From an uncultured Anaerotruncus sp. (GTDB taxonomy: Bacteria > Bacillota > Clostridia > Oscillospirales > Acutalibacteraceae), in the NCBI GenBank assembly GCA_900539775.1, contig UQDL01000007.1, positions 1 through 64,000 of the forward strand: 64,000 nucleotides of DNA, given 5' to 3'. The notes under the pieces were generated by a model. That model did no database searches. It was not told where the DNA came from and saw only the letters and a list, made by a program, of their open reading frames with translations. The position numbers were made by a program, and so were the translations under genes. Below, piece by piece: positions 25,171 through 33,100 of this stretch (the first letter of the stretch is position 1; every line of letters begins with the position of its first letter).

Positions 25171-25677
25171 TTACTCGGCGTCTGCATTTTGGGAGCTTTG
25201 CACCGCAGAATATTCCGCCGAATCAATATATTTGATATTATTGCTCTGCACACGGGTCATGCCGAGCTTTTCAACGGCATAACTGTCTATTTGAGACACG
25301 GAAACAAGAGCCTCCAATTCTGCGTTGAGACTTACATTTTCGCTTTGCGCTGCCGATATTTCTTTTTTTATGCCCGAAATGCTCTTTGTGAGTTCATTTT
25401 TCTGAACATATGTGAAAAGCACGCCGAAAAGCATTACCGATGCAAGCAATGTTACGGCGCAAATTTTAATTGCGCTCAAAAGCGAGTGCTTTTCGTCTGC
25501 CTTAACCTCTTCCCTGCTCTTCAATTTTGTGTTTGGGCTTAAAGTAAGCTTGCGCTTTCTTTCTTTGCCCCTGTGAACATCGGGTGCTGCGGAGGAACGG
25601 GTTTGATTAAACGCATCAACTGCATATGCAGCATCATAGCTGTATGAATATCTTCTGAAATCATTTGTATTTACCAT
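25171..25677 (-). CDS. ftsL: FtsL-like division protein
   Basis: A 168-residue bitopic protein in the ftsL position between rsmH and the division PBP. It has a long cytoplasmic part (1-68), one membrane helix at about 70-90 (ALKI-type segment IKICAVTLLASVMLFGVLFTY), then a coiled coil (LTKSISGIKKEISAAQSENVSLNAELEALVS) and the short DivIC/FtsL-like tail AVEKLGMTRVQSNNIKYI. It would scaffold the divisome with FtsQ and a DivIC partner. FtsL diverges fast, so the call depends on topology, the YAVEKLGM motif and position. Confidence 0.85.
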   Translation of the reverse strand: MVNTNDFRRYSYSYDAAYAVDAFNQTRSSAAPDVHRGKERKRKLTLSPNTKLKSREEVKADEKHSLLSAIKICAVTLLASVMLFGVLFTYVQKNELTKSISGIKKEISAAQSENVSLNAELEALVSVSQIDSYAVEKLGMTRVQSNNIKYIDSAEYSAVQSSQNADAE

Positions 25678-25723
25678 ATTGTACTTCCTCCTTTTTAAAT
25701 TCTTTTATAACGGATTTATCCGC

Positions 25724-26638
25724 TTAATATTTTTTAAATGCTCTCAACCTTGAAGACCTTGCACGGGGATTTTCCTCAAGCTCTGCGGCAGACGGTGATT
25801 TTGATTTGAACGGCAGCTCGCCTTTAGGCTTATTGCCGCAAATGCACACCGGAAATTCTTTAGGGCAGGTGCAGCCTTTAGTCCATTCTGCAAATTTTTC
25901 TTTCACAATTCTGTCTTCAAGCGAATGGAACGTTATAACGGCAATAATGCCGCCTGGATTTAGGCAGTCAAACGCATCATCCAAAGCTGTTTTAAGCTTT
26001 TCAAGCTCACCGTTTACCTCTATTCTGATTGCCTGAAATGTTTTTCTTGCCGGATGGCCCTTGCGAAGCTCTTTTGCCGGCATTGATTCTTTTATAATAT
26101 CAACAAGCTGAAAAGTGGTTTCTATAGGCGCTTTTTCCCTTGCCGCAACTATATTTGCGGCTATGCTGCGGCTGAATTTTTCCTCACCATAGCGATATAT
26201 GATTTCCGCAAGCTCTTGCTGAGAATAATTATTTACAACATCTCTTGCCGAAAGCCCCTCTTTTGACATTCTCATATCAAGCGGAGCATCTTGATGAAAT
26301 GAAAAGCCTCTTTCGCCGTTATCAAGCTGAAACGAGCTTACGCCGAGATCAAGCAAGAAACCGTCAAGCCCGTCAATATTTAAATTTTTTAATATACTTT
26401 TTATGTTGGCGAAATTATCATGAACAATAGTTACATTATCAAACTGTGCCAGCCGCTCACCGAGCACTTTAACGGCATCGGGATCACGATCTATTGCAAT
26501 AAGCCTTTTTGCTTGTTTTGCAATTTCACGGGAATGGCCGCCGCCGCCTGCGGTGCCGTCTGCGATTATTTTATTTTCATTTAGCTCAAGTGCGGCAATT
26601 GCCTCATCAAAGAGCACGCTTTTATGAACAAATTCCAT
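25724..26638 (-). CDS. rsmH: 16S rRNA (cytosine-1402-N4) methyltransferase RsmH
   Basis: A 304-residue SAM-dependent enzyme methylating N4 of C1402 in 16S rRNA. Signatures: HKSVLFDEAI at the start, the SAM loop DGTAGGGGHS, LLDLGVSSFQLD, RGFSFHQDAPLDMRM and ITFHSLEDRIVK. A zinc-like cysteine stretch (GCTCPKEFPVCICG) and the C-terminal RARSSRLRAFKK end are standard. It starts 6 bp after mraZ, as in most mra operons. Confidence 0.97.
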   Translation of the reverse strand: MEFVHKSVLFDEAIAALELNENKIIADGTAGGGGHSREIAKQAKRLIAIDRDPDAVKVLGERLAQFDNVTIVHDNFANIKSILKNLNIDGLDGFLLDLGVSSFQLDNGERGFSFHQDAPLDMRMSKEGLSARDVVNNYSQQELAEIIYRYGEEKFSRSIAANIVAAREKAPIETTFQLVDIIKESMPAKELRKGHPARKTFQAIRIEVNGELEKLKTALDDAFDCLNPGGIIAVITFHSLEDRIVKEKFAEWTKGCTCPKEFPVCICGNKPKGELPFKSKSPSAAELEENPRARSSRLRAFKKY

Positions 26639-26644
26639 TACAGC

Positions 26645-27124
26645 TTACTCCTCGCTTACAGGTTCTTCCGAGCTGCCGCATGATTCGTTAACCTTATCCA
26701 TAAGATCATATATACCCAAAGACGAATCAAAGGTTTCATTCATCTTTGCAAATTCGCTCGGTTCCCAAATTTCTATGGTTTCGCCGTTGCCCTCATAAAC
26801 TATATCGCATTCGTTTTCAAGAAGTGCCAATTTTTTAAGGCGCTGATTCAAAGTGAACCTTCCCTGAGCATCAAGTGAACATTCTTCTGCATTGCGAAGA
26901 AAATCCTTTGAAGTTGCATACTTTTGATTTTCTGTGCCGCGCTGCATCTGGCGATATGTTTTTTCAAATTCATCAACAGGATAAAGAGTTATGCACTTAC
27001 AACCCTTAACGGTTATTGCAACCATGTAAAAATCTCTGCCGAGTCTTTCACGCCATTTAACGGGAACGGACAGCCTGCCCTTGCCGTCAAGCTTATAATT
27101 TTCATAAGTGCCTACAAACAACAA
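26645..27124 (-). CDS. mraZ: Transcriptional regulator MraZ
   Basis: A 159-residue AbrB-fold protein with two MraZ repeats: FVGTYENYKLDGKGRLSVPVKWRE at residues 3-26 and ECSLDAQGRFTLNQRLKKLA around 85-104. It binds DNA upstream of its own operon and controls the division and cell wall genes. It starts at TTG 27124 behind AAAGGAGGG. It is the first gene of the mra cluster; a consensus promoter lies at 27212-27240. The acidic C-terminal tail (SCGSSEEPVSEE) is an extension relative to typical 143-residue members. Confidence 0.94.
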   Translation of the reverse strand: MLFVGTYENYKLDGKGRLSVPVKWRERLGRDFYMVAITVKGCKCITLYPVDEFEKTYRQMQRGTENQKYATSKDFLRNAEECSLDAQGRFTLNQRLKKLALLENECDIVYEGNGETIEIWEPSEFAKMNETFDSSLGIYDLMDKVNESCGSSEEPVSEE

Positions 27125-27157
27125 CGCCGTTCCCTCCTTTAAAAAGCATTTTCATTT

Positions 27158-27192
27158 TGGATTTCAATGAATTTCGTGGGAATTTAATGGAA
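27158..27192 (-). promoter_or_regulatory. Possible MraZ-box cluster
   Basis: TGGAT, TGAAT, TGGGA and TGGAA pentamers (read on the plus strand) begin at 27158, 27168, 27177 and 27188, roughly one helical turn apart, between the promoter and mraZ. They resemble the TGGGN repeats bound by MraZ, but only one is a full match. Confidence 0.3.
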
Positions 27193-27211
27193 TTACTCCC
27201 TCACACGAATA

Positions 27212-27240
27212 ATTATAATAATGAATGCAGCTAATGTCAA
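27212..27240 (-). promoter_or_regulatory. Consensus promoter of the mra/division operon
   Basis: Minus strand TTGACA (27240-27235), exactly 17 bp, TATAAT (27217-27212): a perfect match to the housekeeping consensus. Confidence 0.92.
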
Positions 27241-27286
27241 GGAAAAATTACACACATTTACATTTGTAACAGAATTGTAATAAGTG

Positions 27287-27315
27287 TTGTTTTAGCAACA
27301 GTTTTATGGTATACT
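27287..27315 (+). promoter_or_regulatory. Promoter of the GPH transporter gene
   Basis: TTGTTT (27287-27292), 17-bp spacer, TATACT (27310-27315). It lies back to back with the mra promoter. Confidence 0.6.
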
Positions 27316-27432
27316 TAGTTCAAATTACTGTCGATAATCGGCACATTGGTGCAAAACGATTTTCGGCGAAAGGCGCTCCGCAGGCTGCGGCGGGCAAGGC
27401 GCATAATACAAGCAGCCGAAAGGGTAAAAAAT

Positions 27433-28833
27433 ATGTCGGACTACAAAACCACATGGAGGGAGAAAATCGGCTACGGCGTCGGCGCCATTGGCCTTGATCT
27501 CTCTTACGGATTATTCTATTCTTATTTATCCTATTATCTTTCAAGCGTGCTCGGCCTTAAAGAAGCATTTTTGCTTATTTTGACCCCGCTTGCAAGAATT
27601 TGGGATGGCGTTAACGACCCGATTATGGGCACGATTGTTGACAGTACTAAAACGAAAATGGGCAAATACAGGCCGTGGATAATCATAGGCGCAGCTTCAA
27701 ACGCCATTGTGCTTTCGCTTTTATTTACATCCTTTGGCATGCAGGGAACAAAGCTTTATATTTATATTGCCGTTATGTATATCCTTTGGGGAATGACAAA
27801 CACAATGGCAGATATTCCGTATTGGTCTATGGTTCCGAGCTTTACAAATGATCCTAAAGACAGAAATATGATTGCAACTGTTGCAAGAACATTCAGCGGC
27901 TTTGGCCAAGGTGTTATAACAGTGCTCACTCCGATAGTGCTTCCCTTGCTTGCATCCAACATGGATAAAGTTACCGAAAAAGGATACAGCGCAAGCGGAT
28001 TTTCACGCTGGGCAATTATCTGCGGCATTTTGCTTATAGCCTTTGCCTTTATTTGCGTTATTTCAACAAAAGAGCGCAATGTTGTTTACAACAAAGAAAA
28101 ATTCAGCTTTAAGAAGATGTTTAAAGTTATAGGCTCAAACGATCAATTGCTTGTGTTTATGCTTTTTGCAATGATTTCAAATGCAGGTTGGTATCTCACA
28201 AGCGGCACTGCAGTTTATTACTTTACGGATGTACTCGGCGAGCCTACCGCTCAGAGTCTGTTTTCCGTTATAGGAGCTGTCGGCTCTGTTCTTGGCTTAC
28301 TTGTTATTCCCGTGTTAAGCAAGAAATTTTCAAACAGAACAATTTACCAAATTTCGCTTATTATGGCAATCGTGGGCTATGTGCTGATGTTTATTTTCGG
28401 ACCCATTCTTAAAATAACGATTTTGCTTGATATCTGCTATATCATCGCAAGCATCGGAATCGGCTCTATGTTTGTTGCACAAACAATTTTCCTTGCAGAC
28501 ATTGTTGACTACGGCGAATACAAAAACGGAACAAGATATGAAAGCATCACTTTCTCAATGAAGGGATTTTTGCAAAAAATGGCATACACCATTCAAACAA
28601 TCTTCCTTTTTGGCGGCCTTGGAATTATGGGCTACAATCAGCAAATTTCCGCAGGCGTTATCAATGAAGCCACAAAGAAAGTGATTGGTATTCTTTGCTT
28701 TGGCGTTCCGCCCGTTTTGCTTATTATTTCGCTTATCGTTTTCAGCGCCAAGTTCAATATTCACAGTGATTTGAAGCAACAAATTCACGATCACATTTCC
28801 AGCAAGCGTGCTTCGGAGCAGGCTGAAAACTAA
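27433..28833 (+). CDS. GPH-family sugar:cation symporter (MFS)
   Basis: A 466-residue, twelve-helix transporter of the glycoside-pentoside-hexuronide group. Family signatures are REKIGYGVGAIGLDLSYG at the start, LLILTPLARIWDGVNDPIMGTIVDSTKTKMGKYRPW between helices 2 and 3, and LADIVDYGEYKNGTR late in the protein. It would import a glycoside or oligosaccharide with Na+ or H+. The start is set at ATG 27433 (MSDYKTTWREK) after GAAAGGG; an ATG at 27346 would add an arginine-rich leader with no counterpart in the family. It is monocistronic, closed by a terminator at 28856. The substrate is not deducible. Confidence 0.9.
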   Translation: MSDYKTTWREKIGYGVGAIGLDLSYGLFYSYLSYYLSSVLGLKEAFLLILTPLARIWDGVNDPIMGTIVDSTKTKMGKYRPWIIIGAASNAIVLSLLFTSFGMQGTKLYIYIAVMYILWGMTNTMADIPYWSMVPSFTNDPKDRNMIATVARTFSGFGQGVITVLTPIVLPLLASNMDKVTEKGYSASGFSRWAIICGILLIAFAFICVISTKERNVVYNKEKFSFKKMFKVIGSNDQLLVFMLFAMISNAGWYLTSGTAVYYFTDVLGEPTAQSLFSVIGAVGSVLGLLVIPVLSKKFSNRTIYQISLIMAIVGYVLMFIFGPILKITILLDICYIIASIGIGSMFVAQTIFLADIVDYGEYKNGTRYESITFSMKGFLQKMAYTIQTIFLFGGLGIMGYNQQISAGVINEATKKVIGILCFGVPPVLLIISLIVFSAKFNIHSDLKQQIHDHISSKRASEQAEN

Positions 28834-28855
28834 ATCACAACAAAAACAGCACAAA

Positions 28856-28885
28856 AAAACCGCTTCATAAAAATGAAGCGGTTTT
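28856..28885. terminator. Bidirectional terminator between converging genes
   Basis: A perfect 13-bp stem AAAACCGCTTCAT with its complement (28856-28868 and 28873-28885), 4-nt loop, A and T runs on each side. Confidence 0.88.
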
Positions 28886-28899
28886 ATTTATTTATAAAA

Positions 28900-29511
28900 T
28901 CATTTTCCTCTTTCAAACGAGCGCACTCTGAAGTGAGCACCGCAGGCATTGCATATTTGCCGTGATTTTTCAATATCTTCTTTGGGAATAACATCAACAA
29001 CCGTCATCCAAACCTCTGCGCCGAGAGCAACGCATTCCTTGGTGAATTTAAGCATGGCATCAAAAGCCCTGCCGGGGAAAATATTTCTTGTTATTTTATC
29101 GTATTTATCGGAATCCGTATCATTAAGCGAAACGGAAACAATATCAATAACAGAGCAAATTTCCGCAGCGGTAGGCCTGTTATTTATCAAATCTGAAAGG
29201 CCGTTTGTATTTAATCTGAGCCTGATATCGGGATACAGCGATTTTAGATATTCGGCTGTTTCAATAAGCAAATCAAATGCGTTGGTTGGCTCACCGTAAC
29301 CGCAAAAAACCGCTTCCTTAACAGATGAAAAATCATAACCGTCTATCGCAGCCTTAACATCGGCAAAAGTGGGCTCTTTATCAAACCAAAGGCGTTTTGC
29401 CTCGCCAACGGCATCCTGCTTTGATCTTATGCAAAATGCACAATTGCAGGGACATTTATTTGTTAGATTAAAATAAACATTTCCGTCCCAAGTATAAATA
29501 ATATCTGCCAT
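28900..29511 (-). CDS. Radical SAM protein, TatD-linked type
   Basis: A 203-residue radical SAM enzyme with the iron-sulfur motif CX3CX2C in NKCPCNCAFC and the SAM-binding GYGEPTN stretch. The short length, the opening IIYTWDGNVYFNLTNKCPCNC and the ending (CNACGAHFRVRSFERGK) match my memory of the TatD-nuclease-associated radical SAM group (TIGR04038-like). Those genes usually sit beside a tatD nuclease; none is present in this window. The reaction is unknown. It converges on the GPH transporter and diverges from the MocR gene. Confidence 0.82.
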   Translation of the reverse strand: MADIIYTWDGNVYFNLTNKCPCNCAFCIRSKQDAVGEAKRLWFDKEPTFADVKAAIDGYDFSSVKEAVFCGYGEPTNAFDLLIETAEYLKSLYPDIRLRLNTNGLSDLINNRPTAAEICSVIDIVSVSLNDTDSDKYDKITRNIFPGRAFDAMLKFTKECVALGAEVWMTVVDVIPKEDIEKSRQICNACGAHFRVRSFERGK

Positions 29512-29565
29512 AAAGTTTCACAACCTTTCAAAAAAAGCACAAACGGCACTTTGCCGAATTAAGGC

Positions 29566-29594
29566 TTGTATATCCTATCAAATAATTATATAAT
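29566..29594 (+). promoter_or_regulatory. Promoter of the MocR gene
   Basis: TTGTAT (29566-29571), 17-bp spacer, TATAAT (29589-29594). Confidence 0.7.
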
Positions 29595-29646
29595 AAAATC
29601 GGCATTTATTACAGACACAGTTTTCTTGATTTTTTAGGGTACAGAT

Positions 29647-30918
29647 ATGAGCAAGTATAATGATTTATACAACAGCATAAAAAACGAAATAACAAGCGGG
29701 CAAATAGAATACGGCGGCAAGCTTCCCTCCGTCAGAAAAGCAAGCGCAATTTACTCTCTCAGCCGAACAACTGTTCAAAATGCATATTTTGCTCTTGCGG
29801 CAGACGGATATATTATAAGCGAACCGCAGAGCGGATATTATGTTTCCTATAAAACGCCGAAAGCAAACAAAGCAACCTCCGGCAGCGAAAGCAGAATGCT
29901 TGCCGAATATGATTTTAACGGCACGGCTGCAGACGGAGAAAGCTTTGATTTTGATGTTTGGCGTAGGCACATAAAAGCAGCATTGAGGCAGGACCAAAAG
30001 CTGCTTACATACAGCGAACCGAAGGGCGAAAAAGAGCTTAGGGCGGCAATATCCGAATACATAAGAGAAAAGCGAAACGTTACGGCATCGCCGGACAGGA
30101 TTATAATCGGAGCAGGCGTGCAGAGTCTGCTGTTTGTGCTTACATCACTGCTGAAAAAAGGCAGTTCGGTTTCTTTTCCGGACAAAAGCTTCAAGCAGGG
30201 TGCAGCTCAATTCGAAGATGCGGGATTTGATGTTCACTACAGATATAAGGATGCGGATATAATATATGTTTCCCCGTCTCACATGACAAGATGGGGAGAT
30301 GTGATGCCAAACAAGCGAAGAATCGAGCTTGTTTCATATTCCGCCGCACACGGAAGCATCGTTATTGAAGATGATTATGAAAGCGACTTTCAATATAACA
30401 GCCGCCCCACACCGTCTTTACACGCTCTTGCCGCCGGCAGCAATGTTGTTTACATAGGCTCTTTTTCAAGGCTGCTGTTGCCATCCATTCGCATAAGCTT
30501 TATGGTGCTCACGGAAGAGCTTGCGCAAATATACAACAATAACATTTATAAATTCAGCCAAACGGCAAGCAAAACAGAGCAAATTGCGCTTTGCGGGTTT
30601 ATACGAGACGGCTATCTTGCCTCACAAACAAGAAAAACAAGGCGATTTTACACTGTAAAAACGAAAAAACTGAAACGCCTTTTGGAAAATGAATTTAAAG
30701 ATGACGAAACAAAGATTGAAATAAGCGAAAATTCGTTGCAAATAATAATGCGCACAAAATTCAATTGTGAAAGTGACATTTTTATAAAAAACGGAATATC
30801 AGTTTTTATTGAAAGTTTGGAAAACGGAATCATAACACTTGTGCTAAATCCCGCCTCGATACCGGATAACAAGCTTGAAGATGCCGTTAAAGCATTGAAA
30901 AAAGCAACACTTAATTAG
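29647..30918 (+). CDS. MocR-type regulator (GntR wHTH fused to PLP aminotransferase fold)
   Basis: A 423-residue fusion. Residues 1-66 are a GntR winged helix (LYNSIKNEITSGQIEYGGKLPSVRKASAIYSLSRTTVQNAY). The rest is a class I aminotransferase-like domain with IIIGAGVQSLLFVL, IVIEDDYESDFQYN, and the expected PLP-lysine region YIGSFSRLLLPSIR. At that site FSR is followed by L where FSK or SK..P is usual, so the Schiff-base lysine may be missing. MocR proteins sense PLP or amino acid-like ligands. It is probably autoregulated; GGGTAC lies just before its ATG and recurs in the palindrome before the next gene. Confidence 0.9.
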   Translation: MSKYNDLYNSIKNEITSGQIEYGGKLPSVRKASAIYSLSRTTVQNAYFALAADGYIISEPQSGYYVSYKTPKANKATSGSESRMLAEYDFNGTAADGESFDFDVWRRHIKAALRQDQKLLTYSEPKGEKELRAAISEYIREKRNVTASPDRIIIGAGVQSLLFVLTSLLKKGSSVSFPDKSFKQGAAQFEDAGFDVHYRYKDADIIYVSPSHMTRWGDVMPNKRRIELVSYSAAHGSIVIEDDYESDFQYNSRPTPSLHALAAGSNVVYIGSFSRLLLPSIRISFMVLTEELAQIYNNNIYKFSQTASKTEQIALCGFIRDGYLASQTRKTRRFYTVKTKKLKRLLENEFKDDETKIEISENSLQIIMRTKFNCESDIFIKNGISVFIESLENGIITLVLNPASIPDNKLEDAVKALKKATLN

Positions 30919-30932
30919 AATTTTTGTTCTAT

Positions 30933-30952
30933 TAGTACCCATTTTGGGACTA
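30933..30952 (+). promoter_or_regulatory. Palindrome, possible MocR operator
   Basis: TAGTACCC (30933-30940) and GGGACTA (30946-30952) form an inverted repeat with a one-base bulge, 15 bp upstream of the -35 at 30968. GGGTAC, its reverse complement core, also lies just before the MocR start codon. Confidence 0.4.
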
Positions 30953-30967
30953 TTGGCAAATATACTG

Positions 30968-30995
30968 TTGCAATTTAATCTCCTTTGTGTAAAAT
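30968..30995 (+). promoter_or_regulatory. Promoter of the small membrane protein gene
   Basis: TTGCAA (30968-30973), 16-bp spacer, TAAAAT (30990-30995). Confidence 0.6.
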
Positions 30996-31044
30996 GTAGT
31001 TGTAAGCAAAAAACAAAACAAATGTTTGAAAGGAGATTTCAATT

Positions 31045-31338
31045 ATGAATAACACGATAAAAACAATATTAACGGCAGCGGCAACGGCAATTGCAGGCTT
31101 TGCGGCAATGGTGCTGCCCTTTAAACTTTTTGACAGCCTTACACCTTCACAGATGAGAATTCTTTTTGTGGCGGAGCTTATCATCTGTGCCGCTGTTTAT
31201 TCTGCGGTGTTCTTAAAGAAAGACAAAAATGCTCAAAGAAAAAAAGAAAGAGAATGCCGCAAAACAAAGCTTGAAGAAAATGCTTATTTCGGCATCAAAT
31301 GTGTTGAAGAAAAACAAAGCTTTGAAAAAGCAGCTTAG
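31045..31338 (+). CDS. Small membrane protein of unknown function (97 aa)
   Basis: A 97-residue protein with two membrane helices (about 5-28, TILTAAATAIAGFAAMVLPF, and 40-58, ILFVAELIICAAVYSAVFL) and a strongly charged cytoplasmic tail (KKDKNAQRKKERECRKTKLEEN). A consensus ribosome binding site (GAAAGGAG) precedes the ATG. It has its own promoter and terminator. Its position next to a MocR regulator, with a shared operator-like motif, suggests it is the regulator's target; some MocR proteins control membrane proteins. No family is recognised. Confidence 0.65.
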   Translation: MNNTIKTILTAAATAIAGFAAMVLPFKLFDSLTPSQMRILFVAELIICAAVYSAVFLKKDKNAQRKKERECRKTKLEENAYFGIKCVEEKQSFEKAA

Positions 31339-31363
31339 AAAGCCCTTACCAAAACAACATAAC

Positions 31364-31399
31364 AAAAACGGCACAGCCTATTTCAGCTGTGCCGTTTTT
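31364..31399. terminator. Bidirectional terminator
   Basis: A 14-bp perfect stem (31364-31377 with 31386-31399) around CGGCACAGC, with T runs for both directions. Confidence 0.88.
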
Positions 31400-31410
31400 T
31401 TATTTAACTG

Positions 31411-31971
31411 TTATTCTGCGTGGTTTTTAGTGTTGTTGATACCCTGGCGAATTCTTCTTACATCCGCAAGAGCTTTATAAAGGGCATCATCAATTGAAAG
31501 AAGGGTATCATCGGCATAATTCTGAACAGCGGTAAGCATTTCACGGCTCTTATTTTGAGCATTTGTTACCATTTCATTTGCCTGTGTTGTGGCATTGCCG
31601 AGAATTTCATTTGCCTGATTCTGAGCATCACGAACAAAAGCCTCGCCCTCTTCTTTAGCCTTAGCATTGATTTCTGCAGCCTCTGCCTGAGCAGCCTGAG
31701 TTATTTGATCGCGGGCAACAAGCTCACGAGCCTGTTCCTGAGCCTGGGCAATTATATCGGCAGCTTCTTTCTTTGCTTCTTCTATAATGTTGTTTCTTGA
31801 ATCAACAATAGCCTTAGCCTGCTTTGTTTCTTGCGGAGTATTGAGGCGAATATCCTCAATAATTGTTTTAATCTTCTCAACATCCACAAGGCTCTTTTTG
31901 GTCATCGGCATAGAGGTTGCGTCATCAAGCACATCCTCAAGATCCTCAAGCAATATATCCGTATTAGTCAT
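31411..31971 (-). CDS. Coiled-coil protein (ATPase subunit H/DivIVA-like)
   Basis: A 186-residue, alanine- and glutamate-rich protein. After residue 45 it is almost entirely coiled coil with repeating A-x-E-x-A-x-E segments (IIEEAKKEAADIIAQAQEQAREL, AAEINAKAKEEGEAFV). It resembles small V-ATPase subunit H/DivIVA-like proteins often annotated as ATPase next to coaD in Clostridia; no nucleotide-binding motif exists. The start is ATG 31971, inside the 3' end of coaD (8-bp overlap) behind AAAGGAG, so translation is coupled. A structural or divisome-adaptor role is inference. Confidence 0.75.
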   Translation of the reverse strand: MTNTDILLEDLEDVLDDATSMPMTKKSLVDVEKIKTIIEDIRLNTPQETKQAKAIVDSRNNIIEEAKKEAADIIAQAQEQARELVARDQITQAAQAEAAEINAKAKEEGEAFVRDAQNQANEILGNATTQANEMVTNAQNKSREMLTAVQNYADDTLLSIDDALYKALADVRRIRQGINNTKNHAE

Positions 31972-32455
31972 TTGCAATTTCTCCTTTACATCTTAATACA
32001 ACATCATTTAAAATTTCTTTGGGAACAAATCGTGAAATATCCCCATCAAGGCGACAAACCTCTTTTACCATGCTTGATGATAAAAACATATTTGCGCCCT
32101 TAGCCGCAAGAAACACAGTTTCAATTTGCGGTAATAAGCTTTTATTTGTGAGAGCCTGCTGAAATTCGTAATCAAAATCCGAAACGGCACGCAACCCTTT
32201 TACTATGGCAACGGCATTCACTTTTTCCGCATAATCAACAAGCAAGCCGTTATAAGTGTCTACCTCAACATTGCTGTTTTTTATGCATCTTTTAAGAAGC
32301 TCTTGGCGCTCCTCAATTGTGAAAAGCGAATTCTTGGCACTGTTGCTCATAACCAGCACAATAACCTTATCAAACAGCTCAGCCGTGCGTTCAATTATAT
32401 CAATATGGCCCAATGTTACGGGATCAAAGCTCCCGGGGCACAATGCTATTTTCAT
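31964..32455 (-). CDS. coaD: Phosphopantetheine adenylyltransferase CoaD
   Basis: A 163-residue enzyme of coenzyme A synthesis that transfers AMP from ATP to 4'-phosphopantetheine. The nucleotidyltransferase motif is at the start (CPGSFDPVTLGHIDII, T/HxGH). GLRAVSDFDYEFQ and the C-terminal FLSSSMVKEVCRLDGDISRFVP are family signatures. It overlaps rsmD by 4 bp (ATGA) upstream and the coiled-coil gene by 8 bp downstream. The length matches the family. Confidence 0.97.
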   Translation of the reverse strand: MKIALCPGSFDPVTLGHIDIIERTAELFDKVIVLVMSNSAKNSLFTIEERQELLKRCIKNSNVEVDTYNGLLVDYAEKVNAVAIVKGLRAVSDFDYEFQQALTNKSLLPQIETVFLAAKGANMFLSSSMVKEVCRLDGDISRFVPKEILNDVVLRCKGEIAND

Positions 32456-32997
32456 TCTTCGGCTTCCTTTCGGTAAAGCGTTAGCTTGATTTTTCCGTAT
32501 TTTTTTTCTTTAACAACCTCAAACCCGCAACAAGACCGTGGCAATTCCTCATCCTTTGCGGTTTCACAGGCTATAATCCCGTTGCTGCTCATTTTAGCTG
32601 CCACAAGAGGAAGAACCTTATCAATCATATTCTTGTGATAAGGAGGATCAAGAAAGGCAATATCATAAGTTGCGTTTCTTGCGGCATATGATGCAGCATC
32701 GCTCAAATAAATACTTGCTCTGTCCTGCAAACCGCAATGCAATATATTTCTTTCAACAACATCCCTTGCGCTTTTATTGTTTTCAACAAAAACACAAGAG
32801 GCAGCACCTCTTGACAAAGCCTCAATTCCAAGCTGACCTGAGCCGGCAAAAAGATCAAGCACTCTTTTGCCCTCTATTTCAAACTGAATCATGCTGAAAA
32901 GTGCTTCCTTCACACTTTCGGAAGTTGGCCTTGTTACATCCTCACCCGGCATGGTTTCAAGCCTTCTGCCGCGAGCCGAACCGGTAATTACTCTCAT
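32452..32997 (-). CDS. rsmD: 16S rRNA (guanine-966-N2) methyltransferase RsmD
   Basis: A 181-residue SAM enzyme that methylates N2 of G966 in 16S rRNA. The start at ATG 32997 (MRVITGSARGRRLETMPG) follows AAGGAA; the frame extends 19 codons upstream without support. Motifs: RPTSESVKEALFSMI, the SAM loop LDLFAGSGQLGIEALSRGA and the catalytic DPPY (FLDPPYHKNM). It forms the usual rsmD-coaD pair. Confidence 0.95.
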   Translation of the reverse strand: MRVITGSARGRRLETMPGEDVTRPTSESVKEALFSMIQFEIEGKRVLDLFAGSGQLGIEALSRGAASCVFVENNKSARDVVERNILHCGLQDRASIYLSDAASYAARNATYDIAFLDPPYHKNMIDKVLPLVAAKMSSNGIIACETAKDEELPRSCCGFEVVKEKKYGKIKLTLYRKEAEE

Positions 32998-33100
32998 AAT
33001 GAAATTCCTTAAATGCGGCAAATAATTCCGCATACTTAAATTTATACATATCACATTATACAGACGAAATCCGCCATAGTCAAGTGAGTAAATAGTATTT

